Part shown: piece by piece, positions 35,401 through 45,828 of the stretch
Layout of the letters: every line of letters starts with the position of its first letter
Position numbering within the stretch: the first letter of the stretch is position 1
Made by a program: the position numbers and the translations under genes
Assembly (NCBI RefSeq): GCF_023065955.2
Contig: NW_026622875.1
Coordinates: 12,378,501-12,442,500 of the forward strand
DNA: 64,000 nt
Origin: Ursus arctos
Lineage: Eukaryota; Chordata; Mammalia; Carnivora; Ursidae
Direction: 5' to 3'
The notes under the pieces: model-generated
The model's database searches: none
What the model was told of the DNA's origin: nothing
The model's input: the letters and a program-made list of their open reading frames with translations, nothing else

Positions 35401-36329
35401 ATATCACTGTGTGGAATACATTTTGAGAAACATATTTAGATCTTACGATGCTACTTAATTGTTGTTTTTTGCTCTAAATAATCTTCAGCTAAACTAAAGT
35501 TTCAACTCCTATAAAACATAGTTAATAACACAGTAACTACAACATTTTTACAATAACTTACAATCTTCTGAGATGATGTTTCACAACTCCTTCGGTTAGA
35601 GCTGGCAAATATGATTTCTGTTACTATTCTATTTTAGCTTTTCAGTAAGTGCCAGCAAACAAAATTATATTCCTTCCCTTTTATGGCTTTCTGCAAGGCC
35701 CTGGCTTGTAGAGAAGGCATTTGCGAGGTTGCTTAACATTAAAGTTAATGTTAAACAGCTTATATTTTAACTACAGCTATTTCGCAGGTTGGATATACCC
35801 ATGTTTTGATTCCTTGCCACAAATTTTAGTAGTTGGAAATAGTAAATGACCATGCTTTTTTATTTATTGAAATAAGCAGCTTCTTTATACCTTCAGAAAC
35901 ATTAGTTCCTATGAAAAGGTCAGGAATATCAATTGATGTGAAAATGGAAGTTCAAGCAGTCAACATTTATGTTTATTTTAAATAATTTAGAAGCCAAAAG
36001 ATAAAATTAGCTCCCTTTGCCAAAATGCAAGGCATTTTAGGCTCTTACGAAAAAAAAGAGTAAACACTTACATGGAAATCAGCAAACTGCTTAGAAAAAA
36101 AATGTGAAAGGGTGGTTTTTGTTGGAGGACACGGTTGCTTGCCATTAAAAATGGTCACTGTTCCAAGAAGCCTGTTTGGCTAATGCCAGAGAGTCTTTAT
36201 CAGCAAAATAAGAGAAGCATGCTGAGCCTCACACATGTTTCTACACATTTCTTGAAAAAGTCTGAGCAATCGTTAACACAGGAGTGAAGAGTAGAAGCCA
36301 TTCTGGTCAGTCATGCTTGAAGTGATTCT
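32471..36329. other. Long, largely repeat-free unique sequence
   Basis: 3.9 kb with no SINE, no clear LINE and no supported gene. The part from about 34500 is AT-rich with few signs of repeat decay, typical of unique intronic or intergenic DNA that may hold conserved non-coding elements (inference only). A small inverted repeat TTAACATT/AATGTTAA lies at 35733-35754, and a 14 bp direct repeat TACTTGAAAACTAT occurs at 35284 and 35305. Frames at 33384-33617 and 34017-34220 are unrecognised. Confidence 0.45.
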
Positions 36330-36405
36330 CTGATTCTCTGGTCATCTCCGTCACCACTCTGACCACGCCTCCGGTCCCTGCTGCGTTCACGTGACGAAGG
36401 TAAGT
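36330..36405 (+). other. CpG-rich segment ending in consensus splice donor (candidate non-coding exon)
   Basis: Between 36340 and 36397 there are six CpGs in under 60 bp, in a surrounding region that is nearly CpG-free. The segment includes an E-box CACGTG (36389-36394) and ends GACGAAG/GTAAGTGAC, where AAG/GTAAGT is a perfect 5' splice donor with the cut after 36399. All three forward frames have stops upstream within about 90 bp, so an exon here would be untranslated or start inside it. No promoter motif, acceptor partner or transcript evidence is available. Confidence 0.3.
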
Positions 36406-37239
36406 GACAAAGGAGGCATTCCTCTACAGAATTCCAACAAAAGCTCTGATTCTCCTATGTTTTGGTCAAATATATTGGCATTATTTAGATATAACCAAAG
36501 AAAATGAAAATTGATTGATATTTATTTATTTATTTTTTTAATTGATTTGGGTGAGAGTCAAAAAGAAGCCAGAGAGGCACTGGGAACAAGTACGCACTTT
36601 ATAATTTGCCTTTGTATGGTAAGATTGCAACTCTTAGAGTACTCCTCAAGAATAACTTTGTATGGAATCTGTTTATTGAGCCAACACAAAAAATTTTATG
36701 CTATCAAATACTCAAAACAATTAAAATTCTGGTAATGCATACTTTCCTATGCAACCCTTTATCTTACCAGATAAAGGAATATTTCCATTGGCTGTCCTTT
36801 ACTGAAATGGCTGTCTTATTAAAGCTAGTGGTGCTCTGATAATAGGATTCTTTTTTTAACTAAACAAGTTTTTTTAAGAAAATGCATGTTTTGTGCCTAT
36901 TCCCGATTGTGTATTAGATTAGAGCTATTTAATTAGACTCTGGTCACTGGCCAGTTGGATTTATACTCTTCCTAGAGTTTTTTGTTAGAACTCAATAAAT
37001 ATTTAATAATGATTGCTATAATGAATTATGGAAACACCAATAATATGGTTCTATGTAATCAGTGGCTAGTTAACCATGATACCTTATGTATTTTTTTTAA
37101 TTTCTTAAATTTTAATATAATATGTAACAACATATCTGAAAAAAACCTAATAAATCTTTTTAAGCATATTCTTTTCCATTCTCAAAAACAAGGTGCTTAC
37201 TATAATTTTATTATGCTTTGACATTAGAAATCGTATCAA
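36406..37239. other. Unannotated AT-rich sequence
   Basis: Overlapping frames at 36511-36839 and 36982-37221 are typical of AT-rich chance frames. No gene or clear repeat. Confidence 0.45.
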
Positions 37240-37375
37240 TTAACATTTCAGAACACAGAAATTCATGGTATTAGGGCTATTATGGGCCTAAGAAATCTAG
37301 TCCAACTGCCCTTGTGGATTAGAAAACTGAGAGTCACTGAATGAAAAATTGCCTGGATTCATACAGCGGGGGTGA
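37240..37375 (-). mobile_element. MIR-related SINE, minus strand
   Basis: CTAAGAAATCTAGTCCAACT, GCCCTTGTGGATTAGAAAAC and TGAGAGTCACTG match the reverse of the old SINE group seen on the plus strand at 7313 and 15150 ('...atctagtccaac...gaaactgaggc'). Confidence 0.6.
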
Positions 37376-37899
37376 ATAAAGACTGCATAGAGCAATTGGA
37401 ATGTGAAATAATAAAAGAATTACAATCTAAAATCTCAAATTTTCTTTCAGTGAGTATATAAACCCCTATCCATCTATCATTTGTATTATTTTGTATAAGA
37501 TTAGGAACTGGTATTTCCCTTCTTGAAAAATACTTTTTATATCATAGAAATATAAAGACACAAAAGTCATCTTTATTCTTAGTTGCCACAACAGGTATTT
37601 ATAGAAGCTGATTGCCTTCCAAAGAATAACAAAAATGGTATGTCAGTGAACATTTTCATAATAATAAAATATAACATGAATTTATAAAACCATTCCTGAA
37701 TCACTGTGTGATAACTGAATTTTTGATACTTTAATTCTTCTGTTGCCAAAGCTATAGCTGTACACTCCACACTTTTTCCAAATTATTAAGTAAACAATTA
37801 TGAGATTGGACATGCATTCTCATTAGTCCTATTTTTCAAGCAATGGTGACTTAAGTAGATATTTATATTGTGGCTTCTTTCATGGGGAGACTATAAACA
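37376..37899. other. Unannotated sequence
   Basis: No gene supported; the reverse frame at 37579-37770 is short and unrecognised. Confidence 0.5.
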
Positions 37900-38262
37900 A
37901 ACAGATATAGAAGGCAGGGCTAGCCATATGATAAACATTATTCAACCATTAAAAACTGCTAGTAAGTCATAATGACCAGGGGAAAAGAATATGGTATAAT
38001 TTCAAGTGAAATAAGCCACAGGAACTCAATTATAAACACATAGACATACAGACACACAGGATGAATACAAACCTGTAAGAAAATATTTGAGAATATTAAC
38101 AATGTAGGCTTTTTCCTGGGTTGCAGGATTTTGGAGGATTTTTCCTTTTTAAAATAAATATCTGTTTTTTTTAGTATTTTCTACAATTAGCATATTTACT
38201 TTTATACTCAGGAAAGATTAAAACTAATTTTGTAGAATATACACATAAAACTAAATTGGGGA
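37900..38262 (+). mobile_element. Old L1M 3' end
   Basis: ATTATTCAACCATTAAAAAC and AGTCATAATGACCAGGGGAA (end of ORF2), TAATTTCAAGTGAAATAAGC, AACAATGTAGGCTTTTTCCT, then TATTTTCTACAATTAGCATA and TTTACTTTTATACTCAGGAA (3' UTR) appear in the order of old mammalian L1 elements. The frame is lost. Confidence 0.75.
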
Positions 38263-39029
38263 ATATGAGTATGCATGTGCAATTTCAGGCTGCTTAAACT
38301 TTGCATTCAGACAGCATCTTTTCTCCAGAGAATGTTACGATCTGGCTAGTGTGTATTTTCTAAGGAGGTAATGAGACAAAAGACATTTTTGCTCCCTGAA
38401 AGATTAGAAGCACTGCAAAGCGGAAGAGACCAGCAGAACAGGAAACAAAAGTAAAAGAGTTAAGATAAGGGACTGCTGAGAAAAACAAGAGAGAGCTGCT
38501 AACGAGTAGCAAAAACAGTTTCTGAGTGTTTGGGCTTATAATATTAGTCAGAGAAAAGCAGAAGAAACCAGTATTTCTGTAAACTCTGCAAGATGGCAGA
38601 AATTATGCTTCTGTCACTTGGTTCTCAGCTGTGTCACATTGGTCTGATTATCCTCATATAAATTAGATATGATTTACCTCACCCTGGGTATGCCACCCAG
38701 AAAAACAGAGTGATAGCAAGTAATGAAACTAGGCTGTTCATCGAGGTTAGCTGGCCCTCAAAACTTCTGCTTTGCATTTCACTCCACTTTCTCCACAGTA
38801 ATTTACATGACATAACTGACATATAGTCTCTCTTCTAGGATAGTCTGTCTTCGAGGATGGTAGTAGCTGTGTTATTTGTACGAGAAAGGGGAATTTGGTC
38901 ATTTATTCTCAGAAAAGTAGAACCGAGGAGGGGTTTGATACAGAGACAGACCTCTCAGAGTTCTCAATTCTCCAGCTGAGGGAAAGGCAGTGATAGAATA
39001 AAAAACAAAATGGCCATCAGAGGAAAACA
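38263..39029. other. Unannotated sequence
   Basis: No gene or confident repeat. Confidence 0.5.
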
Positions 39030-39232
39030 GACCACAGTTCCCAGATCCCACATTTACTAAATATGTGACATCTGTCATGTTTCCTAACCTTTCTGAGTTT
39101 CAGATTCTTCATCGCTAAAATGTTTTAATAATACCACCTTACAGTAGTTGTAGGATAAATGAGAAAAACATTCAAAGGGTACCTAGAAGAGATCATAGCA
39201 CACGGTAGGCTCCCAGTAAATGTTGGTTCCCT
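39030..39232 (+). mobile_element. MIR SINE, plus strand
   Basis: CACATTTACTAAATATGTGA, TTTCCTAACCTTTCTGAGTT, TTCAGATTCTTCATCGCTAA, AATAATACCACCTTACAGTA, TGTAGGATAAATGAGAAAAA and GTAGGCTCCCAGTAAATGTT follow a MIR nearly from the core to the 3' end. Confidence 0.88.
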
Positions 39233-39759
39233 GTTCCTTGTGGCCAAGCCATGGACCACATATTACAATGTGCTACTCATTGCCCCGGACTTAGACGAGT
39301 TGTTCCTGAGCTTCCATTAGCAGGTGGCTGCCTATCCCTAGATTCCTAAGTCTGTGTAATTATTTTTGAAATCTCCCTCTTACTGAGATGTTTCACTATG
39401 GTTTTCCTTTTACCATTTTCTCATTTTCTCCACGAACTTCAGTTGTCTGCCTCCAAAACACAGAGACCAAATTTAATGAAGTCATCATCAAGTTTGTATT
39501 GAGAGTACTTAGAATCTCAGTAGGATATAGAAGGACCCTAAACGATCTTTGAGTGCCAGAAGCAAACAGGATGAATCAGGCTCATATCCTTGTAGTTTAG
39601 CTAGAACAGCACTCATTACTTTCTTTCCAACCTGAATGCTGTTGGGGCAGGGCGTTCTTTCTCTCTACTGCAGGCTCCATTGCTTTCTATTGTGGCCACT
39701 TCCTACATTTACTTTCCTTCGGTAGTCCTGATGTCCTTCAAACCCCTCTTTCGATGGTC

Positions 39760-39930
39760 TCATCAGAAACGGCGGGGCGGGGCGGGGCGGGGGGGTCACT
39801 TGAAGACTTGTTATTAATTCTTGGGTCCCACCCCAGACCTACTGAAACAGAAAATTTGCAGATGGGGCACCCAGCAATCTATGTTTGAATGGGTCATTCA
39901 GGATTACTTGCCACATTTTGAGAATCTGTA
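39760..39930 (+). mobile_element. MER5A-like hAT relic carrying a GGGGC array
   Basis: ACTTGTTATTAATTCTTGGG, TCCCACCCCAGACCTACTGA, GGGGCACCCAGCAATCTATG and GCCACATTTTGAGAATCTG match the MER5A order ('...gggccccaccccagacctactgaatcag...cccagcaatctg...tttgagaaccactg'). The left part is replaced or interrupted by the G-rich array at 39771-39795. Confidence 0.72.
39774..39795 (+). repeat. (GGGGC)n array, perfect G-quadruplex motif
   Basis: Four G runs, three of four G and one of seven G, separated by single C bases: GGGG-C-GGGG-C-GGGG-C followed by seven G. This meets the strictest form of the intramolecular G-quadruplex pattern (runs of at least four, one-base loops). Structure in cells is inferred. 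Confidence 0.9.
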
Positions 39931-41374
39931 TTATAGACAGTAGCTGAACCAATGCTAGCACTCAGCTTTCTTGATAATAACCCTACTCCCAAACCCCCAC
40001 AGATCCAGCTTTTGTTTACAGTGATGTTTGACATCATTGCTTTGTTCAGGGCTCTTCAACAACCTTGTAATGTTTCAGGTTAGCCTATGGGGGGAGAGTT
40101 CATTTTTGCAATAATCTCGGAAAGTTGACGCGCAAAGCATGTCTTTATGCCTTTACAAGCTTCTCCTTAATCCGTTCCCTGTTTACCGCACCCTCAAGAT
40201 TTCCAGGGAGGTGAGCAGAGCGCATAATAATGTTTAAACATTAACAGTTTAATCTTCTCTTTTGTTAGGAAGCGGTGACTCACTTTAAAGATTAAAAAAT
40301 AAAAACAAAACAAAAACAAAAGCCAAACCTAACCGAAACAATCAAAACAAACAGAAACCCCTAAAACCAAGTCCTTAAAGTAACCGAGAATTTAAGCAGT
40401 ATGTAAACGCTTAAGACCACTGAGGGTTATGCCTATATCACACAGGCATATTTGATGTCGACCACTTTTTGGTTTACAGAGCAGAGTTTTGTCTCCTCTA
40501 TACCTATTTATAACACCAACACAAACACCAAGTGCAGCCAGCCTTCTTCAACTGCTAACATGACTTGTCAGTGTGAAATAAGTATGAATATGCTCCTAAA
40601 ACAATAGAAAAGGAGAAGAGGGGGATGTTTCATTTAGATTAATATTTGTAAATGTTGCTTTGTTTCACTGGGTTTTGTTTCTCTTTCACAATTTTTTTTT
40701 CCAAGTCGGGGAAGCTGTTAACATTCCTGCTCAAAAATCCTATATGCTCCTTTAAGATGTGGGAAACAGTAGTCAAACTGTACACTAAGCACTCAGAAAC
40801 CAAATTGCTCCACCTTTCTCTAAAGATTGATGGTCCTGTCGTTGATGCTGGTGCTCGTTAAAATTTCTGAGTGTTTACACATCCCACGTAATAAAATTCC
40901 TTTTCAACAAATTTTCTCCTTTATTGGACCACGAATATTTCTTCTAAGGTCAAACAGACCTTATGCCTTCTGCACCCATTGTTTTTACCAGAAACCAAGG
41001 GGGAATTTAGAAACATTTTGCAAAATTTTTATGTCTAAATGAACAAATATTAAGTGCAAAAAAGTGAACTCAATGCAATTACTACCATTTAGAGAATTTC
41101 TTTGCAGAAGGCTATCTCTTCTTCATCTCTCTCCTCACTAGCTTGTAGCAAAACCAATCTTTTCCCTCCAGAGCTATGAAAAGATATCTAGGAATATTGT
41201 TTACATTATTTGTGGTGCCTATTTTGCTTTATTCAAACCACAGAAATAGAATGTATTAGCTGCTTAGTGTGAGAAGGAAAATATTTACTGTTACTTTACA
41301 AGGTGAGACGAACCAAATGTTTAATATTCTTCCAAATAATTATCAAAGCAGAAGACAGAGCACTGAAAATTATT
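39931..41374. other. Unannotated sequence
   Basis: An A-rich low-complexity tract AAAAACAAAACAAAAACAAA-type runs at 40294-40323. Frames at 40652-40861 and 40827-41042 overlap and are not recognised. No gene supported. Confidence 0.5.
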
Positions 41375-41475
41375 TTTGGGCTACATTGTCTTATTATTCT
41401 TTGTATCATCTGCACTTGGCACAGTTCTAGTCACACTATAGACAATTAATGGATGTTGAAATCATGAGTGAATAA
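41375..41475 (+). mobile_element. L2 LINE 3' tip
   Basis: GTCTTATTATTCTTTGTATC, then CACTTGGCACAGTTCTAGTC and AATTAATGGATGTTGAAATC match the L2 3' terminal segment. Confidence 0.6.
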
Positions 41476-42474
41476 TCACCAATATACATTGCCTTGATTA
41501 ATAATTTGGGTAGTTTGAAAGAAAGTCTCAAAATGGATGAAGGATCTGAAGCAGGCTATGATTCATCTTCATAGATTAACTAGTAGGAGTTTAAAAACTG
41601 AACAGCAACAAAAAAATAACCCTATTAGGAATGACATCTGAGTCATAAACCCGGTAATAGAAGCCTTGAGTTTTAAAGCATGTGTTGTAATCATTAAGTT
41701 TCAACAATCTTTTTACTATCATTCAACTTCACATGCCATGTTCAGTAGCAATATGTCACGATGTGAAATGCTAGCCTGTCGTGGATAGTACAGAGATATA
41801 ACTCCTCTTCCACATTAATCTAGAATTTTGTTTCCTTTTAGCAGAGGTAGTGGCTACGCATTTGCCTTACATCAACACTCGAAAGCACTATAATAAATAT
41901 GTTTGATAGATGCTGATTGAATACACAACATTTTTTTGTGTATTTTAAAAATGGCTTATTTGGTTTCTGTTTCATACATCTAATTTAAATAAAAAGACTT
42001 TTCCAAGAACAGACATATTTTATTTTTATAATTTATTGTTGGGTCTTGAATTTTGGGGGGGGGGGTGGGATTTTTTTTTTTTTTTCTGCTTAAACTTCCA
42101 TGTCAGAACCTCTTTAGCTGCTTCTGAGTGATATGAATTCTAGTAGATGGTGATTTTCTTCATAATACCTTAAAAGTTACCCCCAAAAGTGACAGTATTG
42201 AGGATTCAGCCTCCCTTTGCAGTTCTGTAAGTTAAAATGACTGAAAATGAAACTTTGTATGTGGTTATTGTAGACTGAGCTTACACATGTTTCTCAACTT
42301 AAGTTCCTTATTTTAGGCAAATGTACTACAGCTAATAGTTTCTCTATTAATTCAACAAGGGGTTACAAGAAAGGAGAACGCTTGTTTTAAAAAGTGCTTC
42401 TCAAGATCAACATGTTAGATGACTAACTTCACTCTATTAAAAAAATGTCAAGTGTTTTTCTTGTCTTCATATTT
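41476..42474. other. Unannotated; G and T homopolymers
   Basis: Eleven G (42055-42065) followed closely by fifteen T (42071-42085). No gene or confident repeat. Confidence 0.5.
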
Positions 42475-42560
42475 GTTTCCATATGTCCTCCCCAAATCCT
42501 CTCTATCTGGATTCATGCCTTAACTTTCTTTAAATCTGCTCTTTAGACAATCACCTCTTC
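42475..42560 (+). mobile_element. Possible L2 fragment
   Basis: TGGATTCATGCCTTAACTTT and CACCTCTTCCAAAAAACCCA resemble the L2 block '...cctccaggaagccttccctg'. Weak. Confidence 0.35.
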
Positions 42561-42939
42561 CAAAAAACCCACTCCAATAAGCCCATAAGTTGCTTAGAAG
42601 CACTTGTGCTTCAAATGCTACTCTCTTTTCTATTTTCTTATATTCTACTAAAAAAAAGTTATTGGGTTAAAAAAAATCCGACAACCATCCCCATTACCTA
42701 TACTTACACCCAAACTCGTCCATTAGGGTCTCAGACTTTTCCAAAATATGGCCCCACCCACCTCCCCAAGGGCTTCAATCCCTTTATTTCCTGCCATCAA
42801 TCAAGCCCACTCTACAGCCAACGTGGGCTCTTTGTTGTTTTCCAATTATAACTTGTAGGTTTGTTCAGCCCTTTTATTTACATTTTCTCCCTCTCAGCTA
42901 ATTATCCCCTACCTCTACCTCTGTCAGGATTGATAGTTA

Positions 42940-43320
42940 ACAGGCATTTATTTAACAAATACCTATTAGGCATGACCATGTCCCTGGCCTCACGCTAGGA
43001 AGGAGGGCGATGCCAGTGAACAACTGAAGAAGAGCTTACAGTAAATATAAGCAAACTCACCAAAGTAAACATAAAATTAAAAATTTGTGACAAATGCTTA
43101 GAAGGAAAGATCCAGAAAGCCACGAGAGCAAAACAGGGGGACCTAATTTAAATTTGGGGATTTCTCAACTCGTAATACTGTGAGATCTAAAGTAAGAGGC
43201 AGGATTAGCCAAGCAAAGATTAGGTGGAAATCAGTTCAGTCAGAAGGAACAGTGCTTTCACCTGCACTGAAGAACATTCTGAAAACGACAAGTGTGACCA
43301 TTGCATAATGTGAGAGAGGG
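42940..43320 (-). mobile_element. L2 LINE, minus strand
   Basis: GCATTTATTTAACAAATACC, CCAGTGAACAACTGAAGAAG, GTGACAAATGCTTAGAAGGA, GAAGGAACAGTGCTTTCACC follow the reverse complement of the L2 3' region over about 350 bp ('...aacaaatatttattgagc...gtgataagtgctatgaag...gagggaacagcatgtgcaaagg'). Confidence 0.65.
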
Positions 43321-43439
43321 AATTGCACTTAGAGAGTCACTCTTCCTGAGGAGCAAACACAGATATGCAACTCCATTCCCTCTTCTAATCTAAGCAGCGG
43401 ACACATTTTAGGTAATTAGCCACCCTTGATATCCTTGAC

Positions 43440-43570
43440 TTATGGATTTGGACATGTCTCATCTCCCCTACTAGATTTTAAGCTCTTTGAAGGCAAGAAC
43501 TACTTCCTATTCAAATTTTGTCTTCTGTATTATTTGGTACAATGCCCAGCAGGTAATGAGCACAAGGCCT
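43440..43570 (+). mobile_element. L2 LINE 3' fragment, plus strand
   Basis: TAGATTTTAAGCTCTTTGAA, GGCAAGAACTACTTCCTATT and ACAATGCCCAGCAGGTAATG follow the L2 3' end ('...tgtaagctccttgagggcagggac...cagtgcctggcacatag'). Confidence 0.7.
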
Positions 43571-45049
43571 GAGCTTCCTGAGTGCGGAACATGTGCAACC
43601 ATACAGGGACCTGCGCTTAAAAAGACTCACTCTTGATTTAATGCTTTGCTGTCACCATCTTCAGTTTCTTAATACTTTTTGAAGACAAGGCCCAGACTTT
43701 CATTTTTCACTGGAACTGCCAAATTAGGTAGTCAGTGTTGAATGAATAGAAACTTCCTGAGTGAATGAGTGATTCAAGGATTAAAGAGATCTAATTGGAA
43801 TAGTACTGTAGGGCATTTTTCTCTTCTAGAGTCTACCTTATTTCAGGAACACCGTATGATTCTCAGTTATGTGATGGATGGTTAAGGAACGGGCAAAGTT
43901 TTCCTTTAAGAGAAGTTTAGTCTTCTAGTGTAGTTTCTTAAATACTAAATTGAACTTCATATTGACTTATTTAGATATTCCTAGAACCCTCTCCACTGAA
44001 GCGGATTCTTTCATGATCGTCACTTTTCAGTCTCCATCCCCAACATTAAGAAATGGGTAAGTCAAAGCCCAAGGCATTGTTTTCTAGGCCATTCATTTCT
44101 TTGCATTTTTTGAATTCTTTGCATCCTGCTGCATACCACAAGTATGCTGAGAGATATCAGTGTGAAGAAATACATGTCATTCAGGTCTCTGCTGATGAGT
44201 CTATAGAAGTTTGCAGAAAAAGCTGTAGCAGCAAAAGACCTTCAGTTATTAAGGATTATCACTGAGTGGCAATGAGTGAAACTGGACCTTCTAGAGCTGA
44301 AGACTTGTGACTTTGGGGACCTGAAAGACTAGCTAAGTTCTTAGTCTAGACAATACAGTGCTGTCAAGTATTTGTGAGAACCTGGGATAAATATTGAGTT
44401 ATTTACTGACTTACTCTTCCCCACTGAGAAGCCCCTTTGAGAATTCAGAAGGATTTTTAGCTCATCTACTGGCTCACCAAGCTACAGTTAACACCTTTAC
44501 TGAGCTTCCATAGGACAGGCTGAGTTCTCACTATCTGTCTGGGCAATGATCCATAGATTATGGCCTCCTTCGTGCAGATGACAACTTAAAACTATCTTAG
44601 CTCTAGAGTTTTATATATACTTACAGCAGTGAGTCAAAAAGGTGCCTGCAGAGTAAATAGGACTTAAACAACATACACTTCAATTCACCACCAGATGATT
44701 CAGTGTACAGACTCCAAGTTTATTTTACATAAGCCTTTTAAAGGCCTTGGTGGACGATCTCATGCATGCACTGAGTGTGGGCTTAGGTTCTTTCTCTCTG
44801 TTAAATGAATAATAAAAGAAAACTCTTCATTAATAATTATTGCAGTACTTTATCATCTTTCAGAAGAGCTAAGAACAGACTGTAAAATTAGTGACTAAAA
44901 ATAATGTTTTGAGAGAAGGTGAAATTTAAACCTATGCAACCAAGCAAGACTGAATAAATCCAGTATCATGTCTACTGGTTGATTATTTAGAGATAGGAGT
45001 TATCCACTGGTGAAGAAAGTGCGTTCACGCTGTAATGGTGGAATAGCAA
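43571..45049. other. Unannotated; one unexplained 70-codon frame
   Basis: A plus-strand frame at 44053-44265 starts MGKSKPKALF and has a Cys- and charge-containing C-terminal part (HVIQVSADESIEVCRKSC) less skewed than typical AT-rich noise. I recognise no family, and ATGG-GTAAGT at its start is as much a splice donor as a start codon. I do not call it a gene. The rest of the stretch is unassigned. Confidence 0.4.
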
Positions 45050-45061
45050 ACCTATATTATT

Positions 45062-45283
45062 ATTACTTTTTAAAGATTTTATTTATTTATTTATTTGAAA
45101 GAGAGAAAGAGTGAGAGAGTGAGGGAGGGGGAGGAGAGGAAGAGGGAAAGAATCCCAAGCAGACTCCACACGTTAAGTGTGAAGCTGGACTTGGGGCTTG
45201 ATCCCATGACCCTGAGATTACAACCTGAGCCAAAACCAAGAGTTGGATGCTGAACTGATTGAGCCACCCATGTGTCCCAATGT
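45062..45283 (-). mobile_element. Carnivore SINE, minus strand
   Basis: TTTTTAAAGATTTTATTTAT, AGAATCCCAAGCAGACTCCA, GGGGCTTGATCCCATGACCC and the reverse head ACTGATTGAGCCACCCATGT. The 12 bp duplication ACCTATATTATT lies at 45050-45061 and 45284-45295. Confidence 0.94.
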
Positions 45284-45429
45284 ACCTATATTATTTATGA
45301 ACAAAATATCATCCCTCAACCTTCTATTTTCTAAACCCCTCAGGGAGAATTCCTCCTTGGTAGCCTATTCATACATTGTAGATCTTTCATGGCACCTCTT
45401 AACCTTCTTGTACTTCTTTTTACCATTTT

Positions 45430-45555
45430 ATTTTTTTCTCTCTAGCTGAAAGTACTCAAGTGCAGGGACCACTTTGCAAGTGTAGACATGTTCTTGATAT
45501 TTTTAACCACAGTTCCTGGTAGATAATAAATGCTTACTAAATGAATAATGAAAGA
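45430..45555 (+). mobile_element. L2 LINE 3' end, interrupted by a SINE
   Basis: GAAAGTACTCAAGTGCAGGG, ACCACTTTGCAAGTGTAGAC, ACCACAGTTCCTGGTAGATA and ATAAATGCTTACTAAATGAA make up the L2 3' terminus. The SINE at 45578 landed just downstream. Confidence 0.72.
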
Positions 45556-45577
45556 ATGCATGGATCATTCTTCTTTT

Positions 45578-45812
45578 CTTTTCTTTTCTTTTCTTTTCTT
45601 TTCTTTTCTTTTCTTTTCTTTTTAAAGATTTTATTTATTTGAGAGAGAGAGAGAGACAGCCAGTGAGAGAGGGAACACAAGCAGGGGGAGTGGGAGAGAA
45701 AGAAGCAGGCTCCCAGCAGAAGAGCCTGACGTGGGGCTCGATCCCAGAACCCCGGGATCATGCCCTGAGCCGAAGGCAGATGCTTAACAACTGAGCCACC
45801 CAGGCGCCCCAA
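45578..45812 (-). mobile_element. Young carnivore SINE, minus strand, with expanded (GAAAA)n tail
   Basis: Reverse head GAGCCACCCAGGCGCC at the right end, CGAAGGCAGATGCTTAACAA, GGGATCATGCCCTGAGCC, AAAGATTTTATTTATTTGAG, then about ten TTTTC units to 45620. A perfect 16 bp duplication GGATCATTCTTCTTTT is at 45562-45577 and 45813-45828. The minus-strand frame at 45537-45812 simply translates the SINE from its head (MGRLGGSVVKHLPSAQ) into Lys-rich tail. Confidence 0.97.
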
Positions 45813-45828
45813 GGATCATTCTTCTTTT

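Noticed and set aside
35733..35754. Small inverted repeat TTAACATT/AATGTTAA as a regulatory hairpin
   Set aside because: Eight-base stems in AT-rich DNA arise by chance; no flanking support.
40294..40330. A-rich tract as a retrocopy tail
   Set aside because: No upstream element and no flanking duplication could be found.
45537..45812. Minus-strand frame MGRLGGSVVKHLPSAQ...
   Set aside because: Direct translation of the SINE head and its (GAAAA)n tail; a near-identical peptide occurs at 16909-17091 over a second SINE.
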